Shown here: positions 17,348 to 25,058 of the stretch, in pieces
Position numbering within the stretch: position 1 is the stretch's first letter
How the letters are laid out: each line of letters starts with the position of its first letter
DNA from: Gammaproteobacteria bacterium
GTDB lineage: Bacteria > Pseudomonadota > Gammaproteobacteria > Pseudomonadales > Pseudohongiellaceae
Direction of reading: 5' to 3'
Length of the DNA: 64,000 bases
Assembly: GCA_024644515.1 (NCBI GenBank)
Contig: JAHEHN010000001.1
Location: 58,068-122,067, forward strand
Program-made: the position numbers and the translations under genes
The notes under the pieces: model-generated
Told to the model about the DNA's origin: nothing
The model's input: only the letters and a program-made list of their open reading frames with translations
Database searches by the model: none

Positions 17348-17485
17348 ATGACTCAAATCAGTAGCGTTAAAAAGTTGAATGAAGCAGACAAGGGTTTGTT
17401 GAACAAAGTGGGAATTAACTTAAGCGCCAGCAACAACGAAAAAGAACTATTATCCGTTAGCATCTTATTAACAGGGGAAAAGTAA
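17348..17485 (+). CDS. Candidate 45-residue small protein upstream of marC-like gene
   Basis: ATG to TAA frame of 45 codons ending 6 bases before the MarC-family start. The composition is polar and protein-like (K/N/E/L rich, one Cys-free helix-prone stretch) without a signal or membrane segment. Its last codons overlap the AGGGGA that may serve as ribosome binding site for the next gene, which fits translational coupling. Its own Shine-Dalgarno is weak. I do not recognise a family. Confidence 0.35.
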   Translation: MTQISSVKKLNEADKGLLNKVGINLSASNNEKELLSVSILLTGEK

Positions 17486-17491
17486 TAAAAG

Positions 17492-18103
17492 ATGGAAATG
17501 TTTGGCCAATCATTATTATTAATATTCGTACTCCTTAACCCTTTTATCATGAGTGTCTACCTGCTTTCGTTGATCAAGGAAGTAGAGTTTGTTCAGTTCG
17601 CCCGAATCATGATTCGCGCCGGGCTTATCAGTTTTGTCGTGTTTTTTCTTTTTGCCTGGCTCGGCGAGGTCATTTTTGACAACGTACTACAGGTGCGTTT
17701 CCCAGCATTCATGATCTTTGGCGGCATAACTTTTTTGATTATCGGTGTCAGACTGATTCTCGGCATTGGCCCTCCCATGTCCTCGATTAATCCCAATTCC
17801 ACTGAGATCGCCGGTGCTATCGCCATGCCGTTTATTGTCGGGCCGGGGACAATCAGTGCCAGTGTGATTGCCGGCACCCAGCTTGGTCTGATGATGTCCT
17901 GCCTTGCCATTGCCTGTGGTTTGGCCTGTGCTCTGGGTTCTATTATTGTTTTCAAGAAAGTACATGACTTTGTTCAGACTCGTAAAGAAAGGTATGTGGA
18001 GCGCTATGTGGAAATTGCGGGACGCATTACCGCGCTGTTTACAGGGTCATTTGCCGTGGATATGATTCTCAAGGGAATAGAGCGCTGGCTTGCAGTGATT
18101 TAA
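17492..18103 (+). CDS. MarC-family integral membrane protein
   Basis: A 203-residue six-span inner-membrane protein of the MarC (UPF0056) family. The family landmarks are the N-P-F near residue 18 and A-M-P-F-I-V-G-P-G-T-I near the start of the second half, which is a repeat of the first. Despite the name, MarC has no proven role in multiple antibiotic resistance and its substrate is unknown. A purine-rich AGGGGA lies 13 bases upstream of the ATG. Confidence 0.85.
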   Translation: MEMFGQSLLLIFVLLNPFIMSVYLLSLIKEVEFVQFARIMIRAGLISFVVFFLFAWLGEVIFDNVLQVRFPAFMIFGGITFLIIGVRLILGIGPPMSSINPNSTEIAGAIAMPFIVGPGTISASVIAGTQLGLMMSCLAIACGLACALGSIIVFKKVHDFVQTRKERYVERYVEIAGRITALFTGSFAVDMILKGIERWLAVI

Positions 18104-18189
18104 AATTTAGTCTGACTGAAATGTAATGCCCGCATCATGATTTATAACTACTATGTTATTTTTTAATAAACAAGAAATTAGTCCACCTT

Positions 18190-19155
18190 ATGTTAAAGCC
18201 TTTTAAAATAACAATTATTGTATTTCCATTGCTGTTCGCATCGTCGCTGTCTATGGCGCAGTCTCCGGTTGCTGGAGAGATACTTCCCAGAGAATTACTT
18301 GATGTCCGCCCTCCCTCCGAACGTGTAGCCGGCGCTCCCGGAGAAATGCGAATCAGTGATCGCAGTTGTCGCAATTATCCAGCCTCTCAAGTCAGGCAAC
18401 GTATCGTGGATATCTCAATACAGGAATGGGCATGGTTTGGTTCCAGCGTGCTCGACATGACCAGTCAGGAAGAGCTCGATGCTAATGCCGGGCGCAGCCG
18501 ACGCTGGTGGCGCACCGACTGGATGTCAGAAGAAGAGGCCCGGCGTGTTTCAGATGATATCGCGGGCTACTGGGCTGCGGCGCCGGATAGCAGTTGGCTC
18601 CTGGAACGTCAAAACCAGCGCTGGCGTGAGCTGGGCATCACTGCCCGCTGGCGCGACTTTTGGTCGGCTGCTTTTATCTCGTGGGTGATGTGTGAAGGTG
18701 GCCTCGGGGAAGATCAGAAATTCCAGCGCGCTATCGCCCATCATGCTTATATTGATCAGGCTATTCGTGCTCGTGATGGCCTGGAACCGCAAGCGGCCTA
18801 CACGGCCTATGATATCGGTGAAGCTGAAATCCTGCCGGGTGATATGCTCTGTCGGGGTAGTCGTCCCGAGTATCGAAATCTGGATCAGCGCCGAGGACAG
18901 ATGGGGCAGGGTGCAAGGACCCATTGTGATGTGGTGGTAGAGCTTGATTCAGGAAATAATCAGATAAAAGTAATAGGTGGCAATGTCAGGGGAGCAGTGC
19001 GAATGAAATTGCTTCCGGCAATATCTTCCTCTGACTCTTATCTGCAGCCTACAACTTATGGAGAAAGGCGTATTTTCGCCCATTTGAAACTTAATACTGG
19101 CAATAAAGAAGTTGCCATAAAAAACATAAAGCCGGTTTCCTCAAAGTCTGGATAA
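18190..19155 (+). CDS. DUF2272 secreted protein
   Basis: A 321-residue protein with a signal peptide ending S-M-A-Q. The C-terminal half matches DUF2272: G-D-M-L-C-R-G near residue 217 and T-H-C-D-V-V-V-E near 245, followed by V-I-G-G-N-V. This pattern resembles the Cys/His layout of NlpC/P60-like or CHAP-like peptidases, so a cell-wall role is possible but not shown. It is closed by a good terminator. Confidence 0.8.
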   Translation: MLKPFKITIIVFPLLFASSLSMAQSPVAGEILPRELLDVRPPSERVAGAPGEMRISDRSCRNYPASQVRQRIVDISIQEWAWFGSSVLDMTSQEELDANAGRSRRWWRTDWMSEEEARRVSDDIAGYWAAAPDSSWLLERQNQRWRELGITARWRDFWSAAFISWVMCEGGLGEDQKFQRAIAHHAYIDQAIRARDGLEPQAAYTAYDIGEAEILPGDMLCRGSRPEYRNLDQRRGQMGQGARTHCDVVVELDSGNNQIKVIGGNVRGAVRMKLLPAISSSDSYLQPTTYGERRIFAHLKLNTGNKEVAIKNIKPVSSKSG

Positions 19156-19173
19156 CTGGCTTACTTATTTAAC

Positions 19174-19210
19174 AACCCGCTGCGCTGAAGTCCGTGTAGC
19201 GGGTTTTTTT
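19174..19210 (+). terminator. Rho-independent terminator after the DUF2272 gene
   Basis: AACCCGCT (19174-19181) pairs with AGCGGGTT (19198-19205), and a run of seven T follows. Confidence 0.88.
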
Positions 19211-19459
19211 ATGGAAAAAAGTTGGAATTCGAGATCTGTTTCACATTAGCAAAAGGTAAAATCAAATTAAGGGAATAACTCCCGTATTTTCAACCTCAAA
19301 ACTCAAATATGGTCATCAACCCAGCAATAATGCGGGATATAGCAAAATGCTATCATTTGCTTATATACTGACCTTCTAGAGTCCATTTCTAGTTAAATCT
19401 CATCTCCACTGGCAGTTATAGGGAAAGACCAATATAAAAAACCTGGAATCTACTAGCCT
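19211..19459. other. AT-rich intergenic region
   Basis: No gene, repeat or clear promoter element was recognised here. It precedes the interrupted MBL/cyclic-nucleotide-binding gene. Confidence 0.4.
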
Positions 19460-19501
19460 ATGGAAAGTCTTTAAATCTCAACCCCTGCTGACGGCAGTCG
19501 T

Positions 19502-21307
19502 GTGCTTCAGTATGGCAAGGAATCCCTGCTGATCGGTCAGCCCCCGGAAGTGTTGAAGGGTTTGCTGCTGAACAAGACGCCAACTTTTAATACCATGGTG
19601 CTTACGGACAGCAAGGAAAAAGATGGCTCCTTGCTGAATAATCTTGAGTTTCCCCTCTACTTTTTTCTTTTCATGAGTAACGGCCTTGCTGAAGGGCGAA
19701 AGCTTAATCTTATAGGTTGCCCGGATGATATCTCACGGGTTTTTCGTTTATTGAGATTGACCTTGCTGGGCCCTACATCTGTTGAACTGGAAAGTTGGGG
19801 TACGCCTAAAAAAATTCAGAGAGAATGGCTGGAAGCCGCTCATTATCTCGCGCTTAAAGATGAAAGAGGACAGGTTAGGGAAGTAGAAAGTTTCTTTAAT
19901 GTCATTCCTTTTGAGAACGATAAGGCCGAAGCAGGATCCTTTACTGTTGTTCACACTGGCCATGACAGCTATTCGGTAACTTTCAATGGTGATTCACTGG
20001 ACGTGGATCTAAACGAAGACAGGCATATTAATCCGCCGTACCAGATGCAGTCAGATTTCATTCCCCGGGATCTGGTCAAACTCGGTTTGGAAATTCTCGG
20101 GAGCGCATCCGGGTTTACTGCCGATGAGCCCTGCACTGGTCTTGCCCTGTGTTATAACGGCAGCTATATCCTTATTGATTCACTGCCATATCTGGACAAG
20201 CATCTTTTTGCCCGGGGTATCTCCAAAAACTCTGTTTCTGCGGTATTTCTTACTCACCTGCATGATGATCATTGCGCCATGTTTCCTCTCATACTTATGC
20301 CTCATAAGGTAGAGGTGATCACTACCCGTGAGATTTTTGAAATGGCGATGGAAAAGCTTAGCTGCAATCTGAACTGGAATAAGGATGTAGTTCGGGAATA
20401 TTTTCATTTGATCGAAGTCATACCGGGTGAAACACATAAATATTTTGGTATGGAAATTAAACCCCATCTGACTGTCCATAGTATTCCTACTATAGGGGCG
20501 ACTTTTTCGGTTCATCATAAGGGGTCCAGGCGAGAGATTTGTCTTATTGGTGATAACAATGGCATGGACTCCATCAAGGAAATGCAAAAACTTGGTATCG
20601 TTAGTCACAGCACTTATGACAATCTATCCAGGATTTTTACTGACCGTTTTGATTTGCTGGTTGCTGATGGCGGGGCCGGTGCAATACATGGTGATCCCAT
20701 TGATGCGCTGAATTCTGATTCAGACCGGGTAGTGTTTGTGCATGTTGAACATTTGGCGCATCAGTTTACTACCACATTTTCCCTGGCGAGTTCGGGTAAA
20801 CGCTATATTGTTGTTGACGGTGATGAGTCGATTTATGTGTCACTGATGAATCAGTATCTATCGTCCTCGCTGGGAGAATCCTTTTCCGAGCGCTGGGCAC
20901 GATCAATCATGGCCGAAGACGAAGTTCGTCGTTATAACAAGGGCGATGTCATTCTGGTTCAGGAAGAGCGATCCCGAGGGTATGTCTATCTGATACTCAC
21001 CGGCTACTGTGATGTGGTGATGTATGATGGTGAAGAATTTCAGACTGTGGCCAGTTTGCAGGCCGGTGAGGTGATCGGGGAAATGGCAATTGTAACCGGA
21101 AGTCTGAAACGAAATGCCAATGTGGTAGCAAGTTCGCCGGTAACCGTGATGGTATTTTCTGAAGAGAACTTCAATGAGTTTATTGTGCGCGAAGGTTTTC
21201 GCGATAAATTACTCAAGCGCTGGGAAATGAGAACAGAATTGAAAATGCTGCCACAGTTTTCTGAATTGATTTCTACCGTATTGGAAAAAATATCTTCCCT
21301 GGCCTAG
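19502..21307 (+). CDS. MBL-fold plus cyclic-nucleotide-binding protein, interrupted gene (main frame)
   Basis: Cytoplasmic-looking protein. A family-specific N-terminal part (E-S-L-L-I-G-Q-P-P-E-V-L-K near residue 7) is followed by a metallo-beta-lactamase fold with the full motif H252-L-H254-D-D256-H257. A cyclic-nucleotide-binding domain comes at about 465-560 (G-D-V-I-L-V-Q-E, then G-E-V-I-G-E-M-A-I-V). Such proteins are thought to be cyclic-nucleotide-regulated phosphodiesterases or hydrolases. The GTG at 19502 is only the first possible start after a TAA. Coding-like sequence in the same frame continues upstream across TAA 19472 to ATG 19460, and downstream across TAG 21305-21307. I regard it as a decaying gene. 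Confidence 0.65.
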   Translation: MLQYGKESLLIGQPPEVLKGLLLNKTPTFNTMVLTDSKEKDGSLLNNLEFPLYFFLFMSNGLAEGRKLNLIGCPDDISRVFRLLRLTLLGPTSVELESWGTPKKIQREWLEAAHYLALKDERGQVREVESFFNVIPFENDKAEAGSFTVVHTGHDSYSVTFNGDSLDVDLNEDRHINPPYQMQSDFIPRDLVKLGLEILGSASGFTADEPCTGLALCYNGSYILIDSLPYLDKHLFARGISKNSVSAVFLTHLHDDHCAMFPLILMPHKVEVITTREIFEMAMEKLSCNLNWNKDVVREYFHLIEVIPGETHKYFGMEIKPHLTVHSIPTIGATFSVHHKGSRREICLIGDNNGMDSIKEMQKLGIVSHSTYDNLSRIFTDRFDLLVADGGAGAIHGDPIDALNSDSDRVVFVHVEHLAHQFTTTFSLASSGKRYIVVDGDESIYVSLMNQYLSSSLGESFSERWARSIMAEDEVRRYNKGDVILVQEERSRGYVYLILTGYCDVVMYDGEEFQTVASLQAGEVIGEMAIVTGSLKRNANVVASSPVTVMVFSEENFNEFIVREGFRDKLLKRWEMRTELKMLPQFSELISTVLEKISSLA

Positions 21308-21652
21308 ATGGAAGTCATCAGTGCTGGAGAGCAGCGTAATATTGATGACGATTACTGGTATATATTCCATTCGGGTTGGGCAAAATTTGAGGGTATTCCC
21401 CTTGTTGGTGGAGATGAGCTGGGGATCAAGCCCTTTTCGAAAAAAGTGATGGGATCCATTAAGGCTGAATCCAATTGCCAGTTGGTGCGATTTGCCATTG
21501 AGCCGCTTTCCAGCTTGCTTAAAGGGACGCCGCAATTAAACTTTCTACTACGCAAGTACCGTGTGTCAGAAGATGATCCCGGGGTTGACTGGTTACGTGG
21601 CCCTGTAACTAGTTACAAGTTACAAGTTACAGGTTGCAACCTGGGAGTTTAG
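21308..21652 (+). pseudogene. Second cyclic-nucleotide-binding domain, cut off by amber codon
   Basis: This is in the same frame and directly continuous with the preceding stop. The last residues before TAG 21305-21307 (F-S-E-L-I-S-T-V-L-E-K-I) and the first after it (V-I-S-A-G-E-Q) together form the beginning of a second cNMP-binding domain. It goes on with Y-I-F-H-S-G-W-A-K-F, G-G-D-E-L-G and C-Q-L-V-R-F-A-I. The final 15 or so codons come from a heptamer repeat, so the original end was probably changed too. A product starting at the ATG 21308 would be only part of a domain. Confidence 0.65.
21605..21642. repeat. Heptamer repeat AGTTACA flanked by two palindromes
   Basis: Three exact tandem copies of AGTTACA occupy 21611-21631. 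They are preceded by the 12-base palindrome GTAACTAGTTAC (21605-21616) and followed by the palindrome AGGTTGCAACCT (21631-21642). The element sits in the 3' end of the interrupted gene and supplies its last codons. Confidence 0.8.
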
Positions 21653-21670
21653 TGCGGCGCTTAAAACTTG

Positions 21671-21943
21671 TTAGTGTCGATGGATGTCAAAGCCTTCAAA
21701 AAACTGACATGTGCCGTCTTCAACTTTCAGGTTATCTACCCGGGCGGCGGCAGGGCCTTTTTTTAACCAGGTTAACAATTTGTTGAGGGTGTCTTCATTA
21801 CTCTCGGCTTCAAGATAAACACTGCCATCAGCCTGGTTTTTTACAAACCCGGTTACCCCCAGTGTGTCGGCAACTTCTTTCGTTGTTGCGCGAAAATAAA
21901 CGCCTTGTACCCGACCGCTGACTGTTACATTGATATGCTTCAT
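21671..21943 (-). CDS. acyP: Acylphosphatase
   Basis: A small cytoplasmic enzyme hydrolysing carboxyl-phosphate bonds. The 90 residues are the usual length. The signature G-R-V-Q-G-V-Y-F-R places the catalytic Arg at 18, and G-F-V-K-N-Q-A-D-G-S-V places the catalytic Asn at 36. It is the last gene of a four-gene minus-strand operon and starts 7 bases after the MFS stop. Confidence 0.92.
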   Translation of the reverse strand: MKHINVTVSGRVQGVYFRATTKEVADTLGVTGFVKNQADGSVYLEAESNEDTLNKLLTWLKKGPAAARVDNLKVEDGTCQFFEGFDIHRH

Positions 21944-21950
21944 TCCTTAT

Positions 21951-23159
21951 TCAGCTTTCCTGCCAGATTTGTGCATCAGTGAGTTTGTCCAGCTGGCGTA
22001 ATTTTGGAAAAACCAGATAACCCCCTATTGCCACAGCAAATGCCATTGTGGCTCCGGCCAGTACTGTGCTTACCGGACCTATGACGGCGGCAATGGAGCC
22101 GGCTCTGAAATCCCCCATTTCATTGGAGACACCAATAAACAGCATGTTTACCGCGCTGACCCTGCCACGTAATTCATCGGGAGTGGCCATTTGAATTAAG
22201 GTTGTTCGAATATTAACGCTGACCATATCCGAGGCCCCATAAACCCACAGCGCCGCCAGACTTATCCAGAGTGTGGAAGACAGGGCAAAGGCAAGCACCG
22301 AGGCCGCAAAGATGCCCAGGGAGATGAACAGCAGCTTTCCCGCTTTCCGCATGGGAGGTAGTCTCGCCATCAGTAGTCCCATCATGACGCCTCCCAGTGC
22401 CGGCATCGCTCTTAACAGGCCAAGGGTTTCCGGTCCTACCTTTAATACATCAATGGTATACACCGGCAGTAGTGCCATCACGCTGCCCAGAAATACAATT
22501 AATAGATCCAGGGAAATACTTGGTAGCACAATGGGATTGGCCATTACGTAACGAATGCCATTTAGCAGAGGTTTCAGCCCTCGCCCCAATGGTTTGCTGG
22601 CAGGCAGGGTTGGCAGCAGGATAAACATGCAGGCCCCGGACGTGGATAAGGCAACCAGTGCCCAATAAGTCTTGAAGTCAATCAGGGCAATCAGAAGGCC
22701 GGCAGCAAAAGGGCCGATGGTCTGTGCCGTGGTCCAGACTGAACTGGTAATAGCCACCGCCCGGGATAAATAATCACTGCTGACAATGTTTGGCAGGATG
22801 GCTTGGGAGGCAGGAGAGTAGAACGCCCGTGCACAGCCATGCACGAAAATTAAGGAAAAGATAACGCTTCGATTAAGCGCGTCACTGTTCATACTAATGG
22901 CCAGGCCAACGTAAACAATGGCTTCGACAAATGCACAGCTAATGAGAATATTTTTTCGTGGGAAATTATCCACCGCCCAGCCACTAAAAATAAACAGAAA
23001 CATCATTGGCAGGATTTGCAACAGGCCGACCAGAGCCAGATCAAAGGGATTGCCTGTTAGCAGATACAGATGATATCCAATAGCCACAGATAGCATGCTG
23101 CTGCACACGGCAATCAATACTCTGGCAGTGAGGTAGGCAATAAAAGTACGGTCAGCCAT
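21951..23159 (-). CDS. MFS transporter (MFS_3/EntS-like)
   Basis: A 402-residue, twelve-span major facilitator. The loop between helices 2 and 3 reads G-W-A-V-D-N-F-P-R-K, and R-A-F-Y-S-P-A-S-Q-A-I-L-P recalls the EntS/MFS_3 group of exporters. P-D-E-L-R-G-R-V-S-A-V-N near the C-terminal half is another group marker. The substrate is unknown. It lies between a RidA-like gene (47 bases upstream) and acylphosphatase. Confidence 0.85.
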   Translation of the reverse strand: MADRTFIAYLTARVLIAVCSSMLSVAIGYHLYLLTGNPFDLALVGLLQILPMMFLFIFSGWAVDNFPRKNILISCAFVEAIVYVGLAISMNSDALNRSVIFSLIFVHGCARAFYSPASQAILPNIVSSDYLSRAVAITSSVWTTAQTIGPFAAGLLIALIDFKTYWALVALSTSGACMFILLPTLPASKPLGRGLKPLLNGIRYVMANPIVLPSISLDLLIVFLGSVMALLPVYTIDVLKVGPETLGLLRAMPALGGVMMGLLMARLPPMRKAGKLLFISLGIFAASVLAFALSSTLWISLAALWVYGASDMVSVNIRTTLIQMATPDELRGRVSAVNMLFIGVSNEMGDFRAGSIAAVIGPVSTVLAGATMAFAVAIGGYLVFPKLRQLDKLTDAQIWQES

Positions 23160-23206
23160 CAGGAAGTGTTTCTGTGGTTAATTGGTTGGGGCTTTGTTTA
23201 GCTAAA

Positions 23207-23602
23207 TTATTTTACGGCAGTAATTTCTATTTCCACCAATGCACCAGGAGAGGCAAGCGCCGAAACGCCAAGCAGGCAGCCGGTATGTTGGCAGCCGCGT
23301 CTTTTCAGATTGCTTGTCATATGATCATGAGCCTGCATCATTTTATCCATGTCGACGGTATAGATATTCAGTCGCATGACATTGCTAAAGTCCATATCGC
23401 CCTGTTCAAGAATAGTGGCGATATTTTCCAGTACCCGATCTATCTGTTTTGCCATGTCGCCCGGATGTAGGCAGTGACCATTTTCATCACTGGCTGTCTG
23501 TCCAGCCAGAAAGAATGTTGATTCGGCATTACTGACTTTATTGCCATGAACAAAGCCAAGGGCTTCCTGCCAGGTCCAGGGATTGATAATTTCTCGTTTC
23601 AT
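23207..23602 (-). CDS. RidA/YjgF-family protein without the usual substrate Arg
   Basis: A 131-residue member of the Rid superfamily (trimeric; RidA itself deaminates reactive enamine/imine intermediates). The fold landmarks are present: F-F-L-A-G-Q-T-A near the start and P-G-A-L-V-E-I-E-I near the end. The V-A-R-L-P segment that supplies the carboxylate-binding Arg in RidA reads V-S-A-L-A-S-P here. It is therefore probably one of the Rid subfamilies without imine deaminase activity. It is the second gene of the operon. Confidence 0.82.
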   Translation of the reverse strand: MKREIINPWTWQEALGFVHGNKVSNAESTFFLAGQTASDENGHCLHPGDMAKQIDRVLENIATILEQGDMDFSNVMRLNIYTVDMDKMMQAHDHMTSNLKRRGCQHTGCLLGVSALASPGALVEIEITAVK

Positions 23603-23647
23603 ACTGTAAACCTTCTTCTCTGATTGGGTCTGGGATTTAGCTTTCTA

Positions 23648-24331
23648 TCAACTTGCCTGTTGCAATGAATCAGTCTTGATTTCTTTATTCAGCATTTGAT
23701 TTATGCCTCTGGCCAAGAGCCGATCCTGATTATGCTTTTTTTCAAGATAATAGGTCAGTGGGGTATACAGGATGAGCTCCAGTACACTCAATAAATAAAA
23801 GTAGGAGGCGCCAAAAGGAATAACAGTTCGCGTGTTTTTCCATATGCTGATATCGCTTTCCAGATTAAATGAAAGCTGCAATGTCACGTAAATGAAAATG
23901 TCCATGGACCAGCGCAGCAAAGATAAAAAAGTCCGTGTTGCCCCCGCATACCAGTCAAAAAACAGTAAAGTTCCGCCACCATAAGAGACAAAGACCAGCA
24001 AGGCATAAAATAACATGCCCGTGCTGCCGTCGATTTCATAGGCCAGCCAGGCAAACCCCATAGCGACGCACACAAAGACGGCAAACAAAAACCAGCGTAT
24101 GGCTTTGATTTGTGATTGCACCAACAAAGGAATGAGGATCAGTATGCCGCTTGCTACTGCCAGAAATTCTGCCTGAATAAGGTAGCCAAGAATTTCCAGG
24201 TTGATGCCGGCCAGATAATAACCATCCCCTCTGAGCAGGCTATAGTTGAAAACGGAGGCGACAATAAAAAGCGGCAGGGCGGCGGCCAGGCAATAAAATA
24301 ACAACGTTTGTTGATATGGCGCTTTGCTCAA
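23648..24331 (-). CDS. Six- or seven-span membrane protein of unknown function
   Basis: A 227-residue hydrophobic protein with about six or seven transmembrane helices and a short charged C-terminal tail (residues 200-227). No family motif was recognised. The start is TTG at 24331, supported by AGGGGA seven bases upstream. It is the first gene of the operon with the RidA-like, MFS and acylphosphatase genes, with 45 bases to the next gene. Confidence 0.7.
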   Translation of the reverse strand: MSKAPYQQTLLFYCLAAALPLFIVASVFNYSLLRGDGYYLAGINLEILGYLIQAEFLAVASGILILIPLLVQSQIKAIRWFLFAVFVCVAMGFAWLAYEIDGSTGMLFYALLVFVSYGGGTLLFFDWYAGATRTFLSLLRWSMDIFIYVTLQLSFNLESDISIWKNTRTVIPFGASYFYLLSVLELILYTPLTYYLEKKHNQDRLLARGINQMLNKEIKTDSLQQAS

Positions 24332-24563
24332 GAGCCTTCCCCTGTTTTTGTCACTATCTGGCTAGTCAGTCACTTTTTTTGATGTTCTGCGCAGCCCGGT
24401 GCAAGCAGTTAATTCTGTTACATTTTTTATTATGTAGAAGGCTAGTTGGCTTGTACAGCGGGTTTTACCTGACAGTGAATAATCACCGTGTCAGTATTAT
24501 GAACCGGAAGAGAAAATATTCGGGGATGAATTTTTTTAATCGTTATCCGGAAGAGGAATGGCC

Positions 24564-24612
24564 AAAAAAATAGGGGCAGAAGAGGAGGGGATGTTGAATG
24601 GTTTCTGCCCCT
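24564..24612 (-). terminator. Rho-independent terminator after the 33-residue peptide gene
   Basis: Read on the minus strand, AGGGGCAGAA (24612-24603) pairs with TTCTGCCCCT (24581-24572). The hairpin is followed by A and seven T (24571-24564). It lies 48 bases past the stop of the small membrane peptide gene. Confidence 0.85.
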
Positions 24613-24659
24613 GGCACAAAAAATCGTGCATGACTAAAGCCGGTTTGCTTTAGATTCGC

Positions 24660-24761
24660 TTACATCATGGGATTTGGAAAGACCGTAACCCATGCTATTG
24701 CTGCCGCTGTCAGCAGTGGTGGCAACATCATCAGTAAAAACATGTTCTTTACTTTCATCAT
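24660..24761 (-). CDS. 33-residue Met-rich membrane peptide, predicted sigma-54 target
   Basis: A small gene of 34 codons including the TAA stop. A canonical AAGGAG (24775-24770) lies exactly 8 bases before the ATG. The peptide starts M-M-K-V-K-N, has one hydrophobic helix (about residues 7-28) with a P-P pair in the middle, and ends P-N-P-M-M. Seven of 33 residues are Met. It has its own terminator downstream and a GG-N10-GC promoter upstream, so it is probably a stand-alone transcript of about 330 bases. No family is recognised. Its function is unknown; an accessory subunit, stress peptide or metal-related role are only guesses. Confidence 0.7.
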   Translation of the reverse strand: MMKVKNMFLLMMLPPLLTAAAIAWVTVFPNPMM

Positions 24762-24903
24762 CTCAATTACTCCTTAACGTCAATCTGTGTATTGTTGGTT
24801 TGCTTAATTCGTTTGCTCCCTTTCCTATGAAGGAGAGCTGTATGTCAGGTTTCTCATCCAGCAAGCCTTTTTCATTGCTTACTTAAAGTCACAGTAATAT
24901 GTT

Positions 24904-24921
24904 AAGCAGATACCGTGCCAA
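24904..24921 (-). promoter_or_regulatory. Sigma-54 (-24/-12) promoter
   Basis: On the minus strand the sequence TTGGCACGGTATCTGCTT matches the RpoN consensus YTGGCACGrNNNTTGCW with one mismatch in the -12 block. The invariant GG (24919-24918) and GC (24907-24906) are separated by exactly 10 bases. The start of transcription would be near 24894, giving a leader of about 130 bases before the small peptide gene. Confidence 0.75.
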
Positions 24922-25013
24922 CCCTTCGGAAATTATAATAACCACATGAAATACATAGATAAAATTGTTAAAAAAGCAAATAAAACTGTTCTCATTCCCT
25001 TGACTATGGAGGG

Positions 25014-25049
25014 ATATTTGTCAAACATATCAAAACTCATGACAAATAT
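25014..25049. promoter_or_regulatory. 36-bp dyad, predicted enhancer for the sigma-54 activator
   Basis: ATATTTGTCA (25014-25023) and its exact complement TGACAAATAT (25040-25049) are separated by 16 bases. The centre is about 137 bases upstream of the predicted sigma-54 start site, the usual distance for an activator binding site. It also lies immediately before the activator's own start codon, which would allow autoregulation. Confidence 0.65.
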
Positions 25050-25058
25050 GGCGAATCA

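Noticed and set aside
21605..21642. CRISPR array or attachment site
   Set aside because: The units are only 7 bases and contiguous, without spacers, integrase or cas genes.
24316..24573. 85-codon plus-strand frame upstream of the sigma-54 unit
   Set aside because: It begins inside the start region of the opposite gene, has no ribosome binding site and overlaps the minus-strand terminator.
24602..24630. Second sigma-54 promoter around the TGGCACA word
   Set aside because: The GG to GC distance is 13 rather than 10 bases and it lies at the terminator of the small gene.
24692..24886. 64-codon plus-strand frame opposite the small peptide gene
   Set aside because: It is antisense to the 33-residue gene, which has a perfect Shine-Dalgarno, promoter and terminator; this frame has none.
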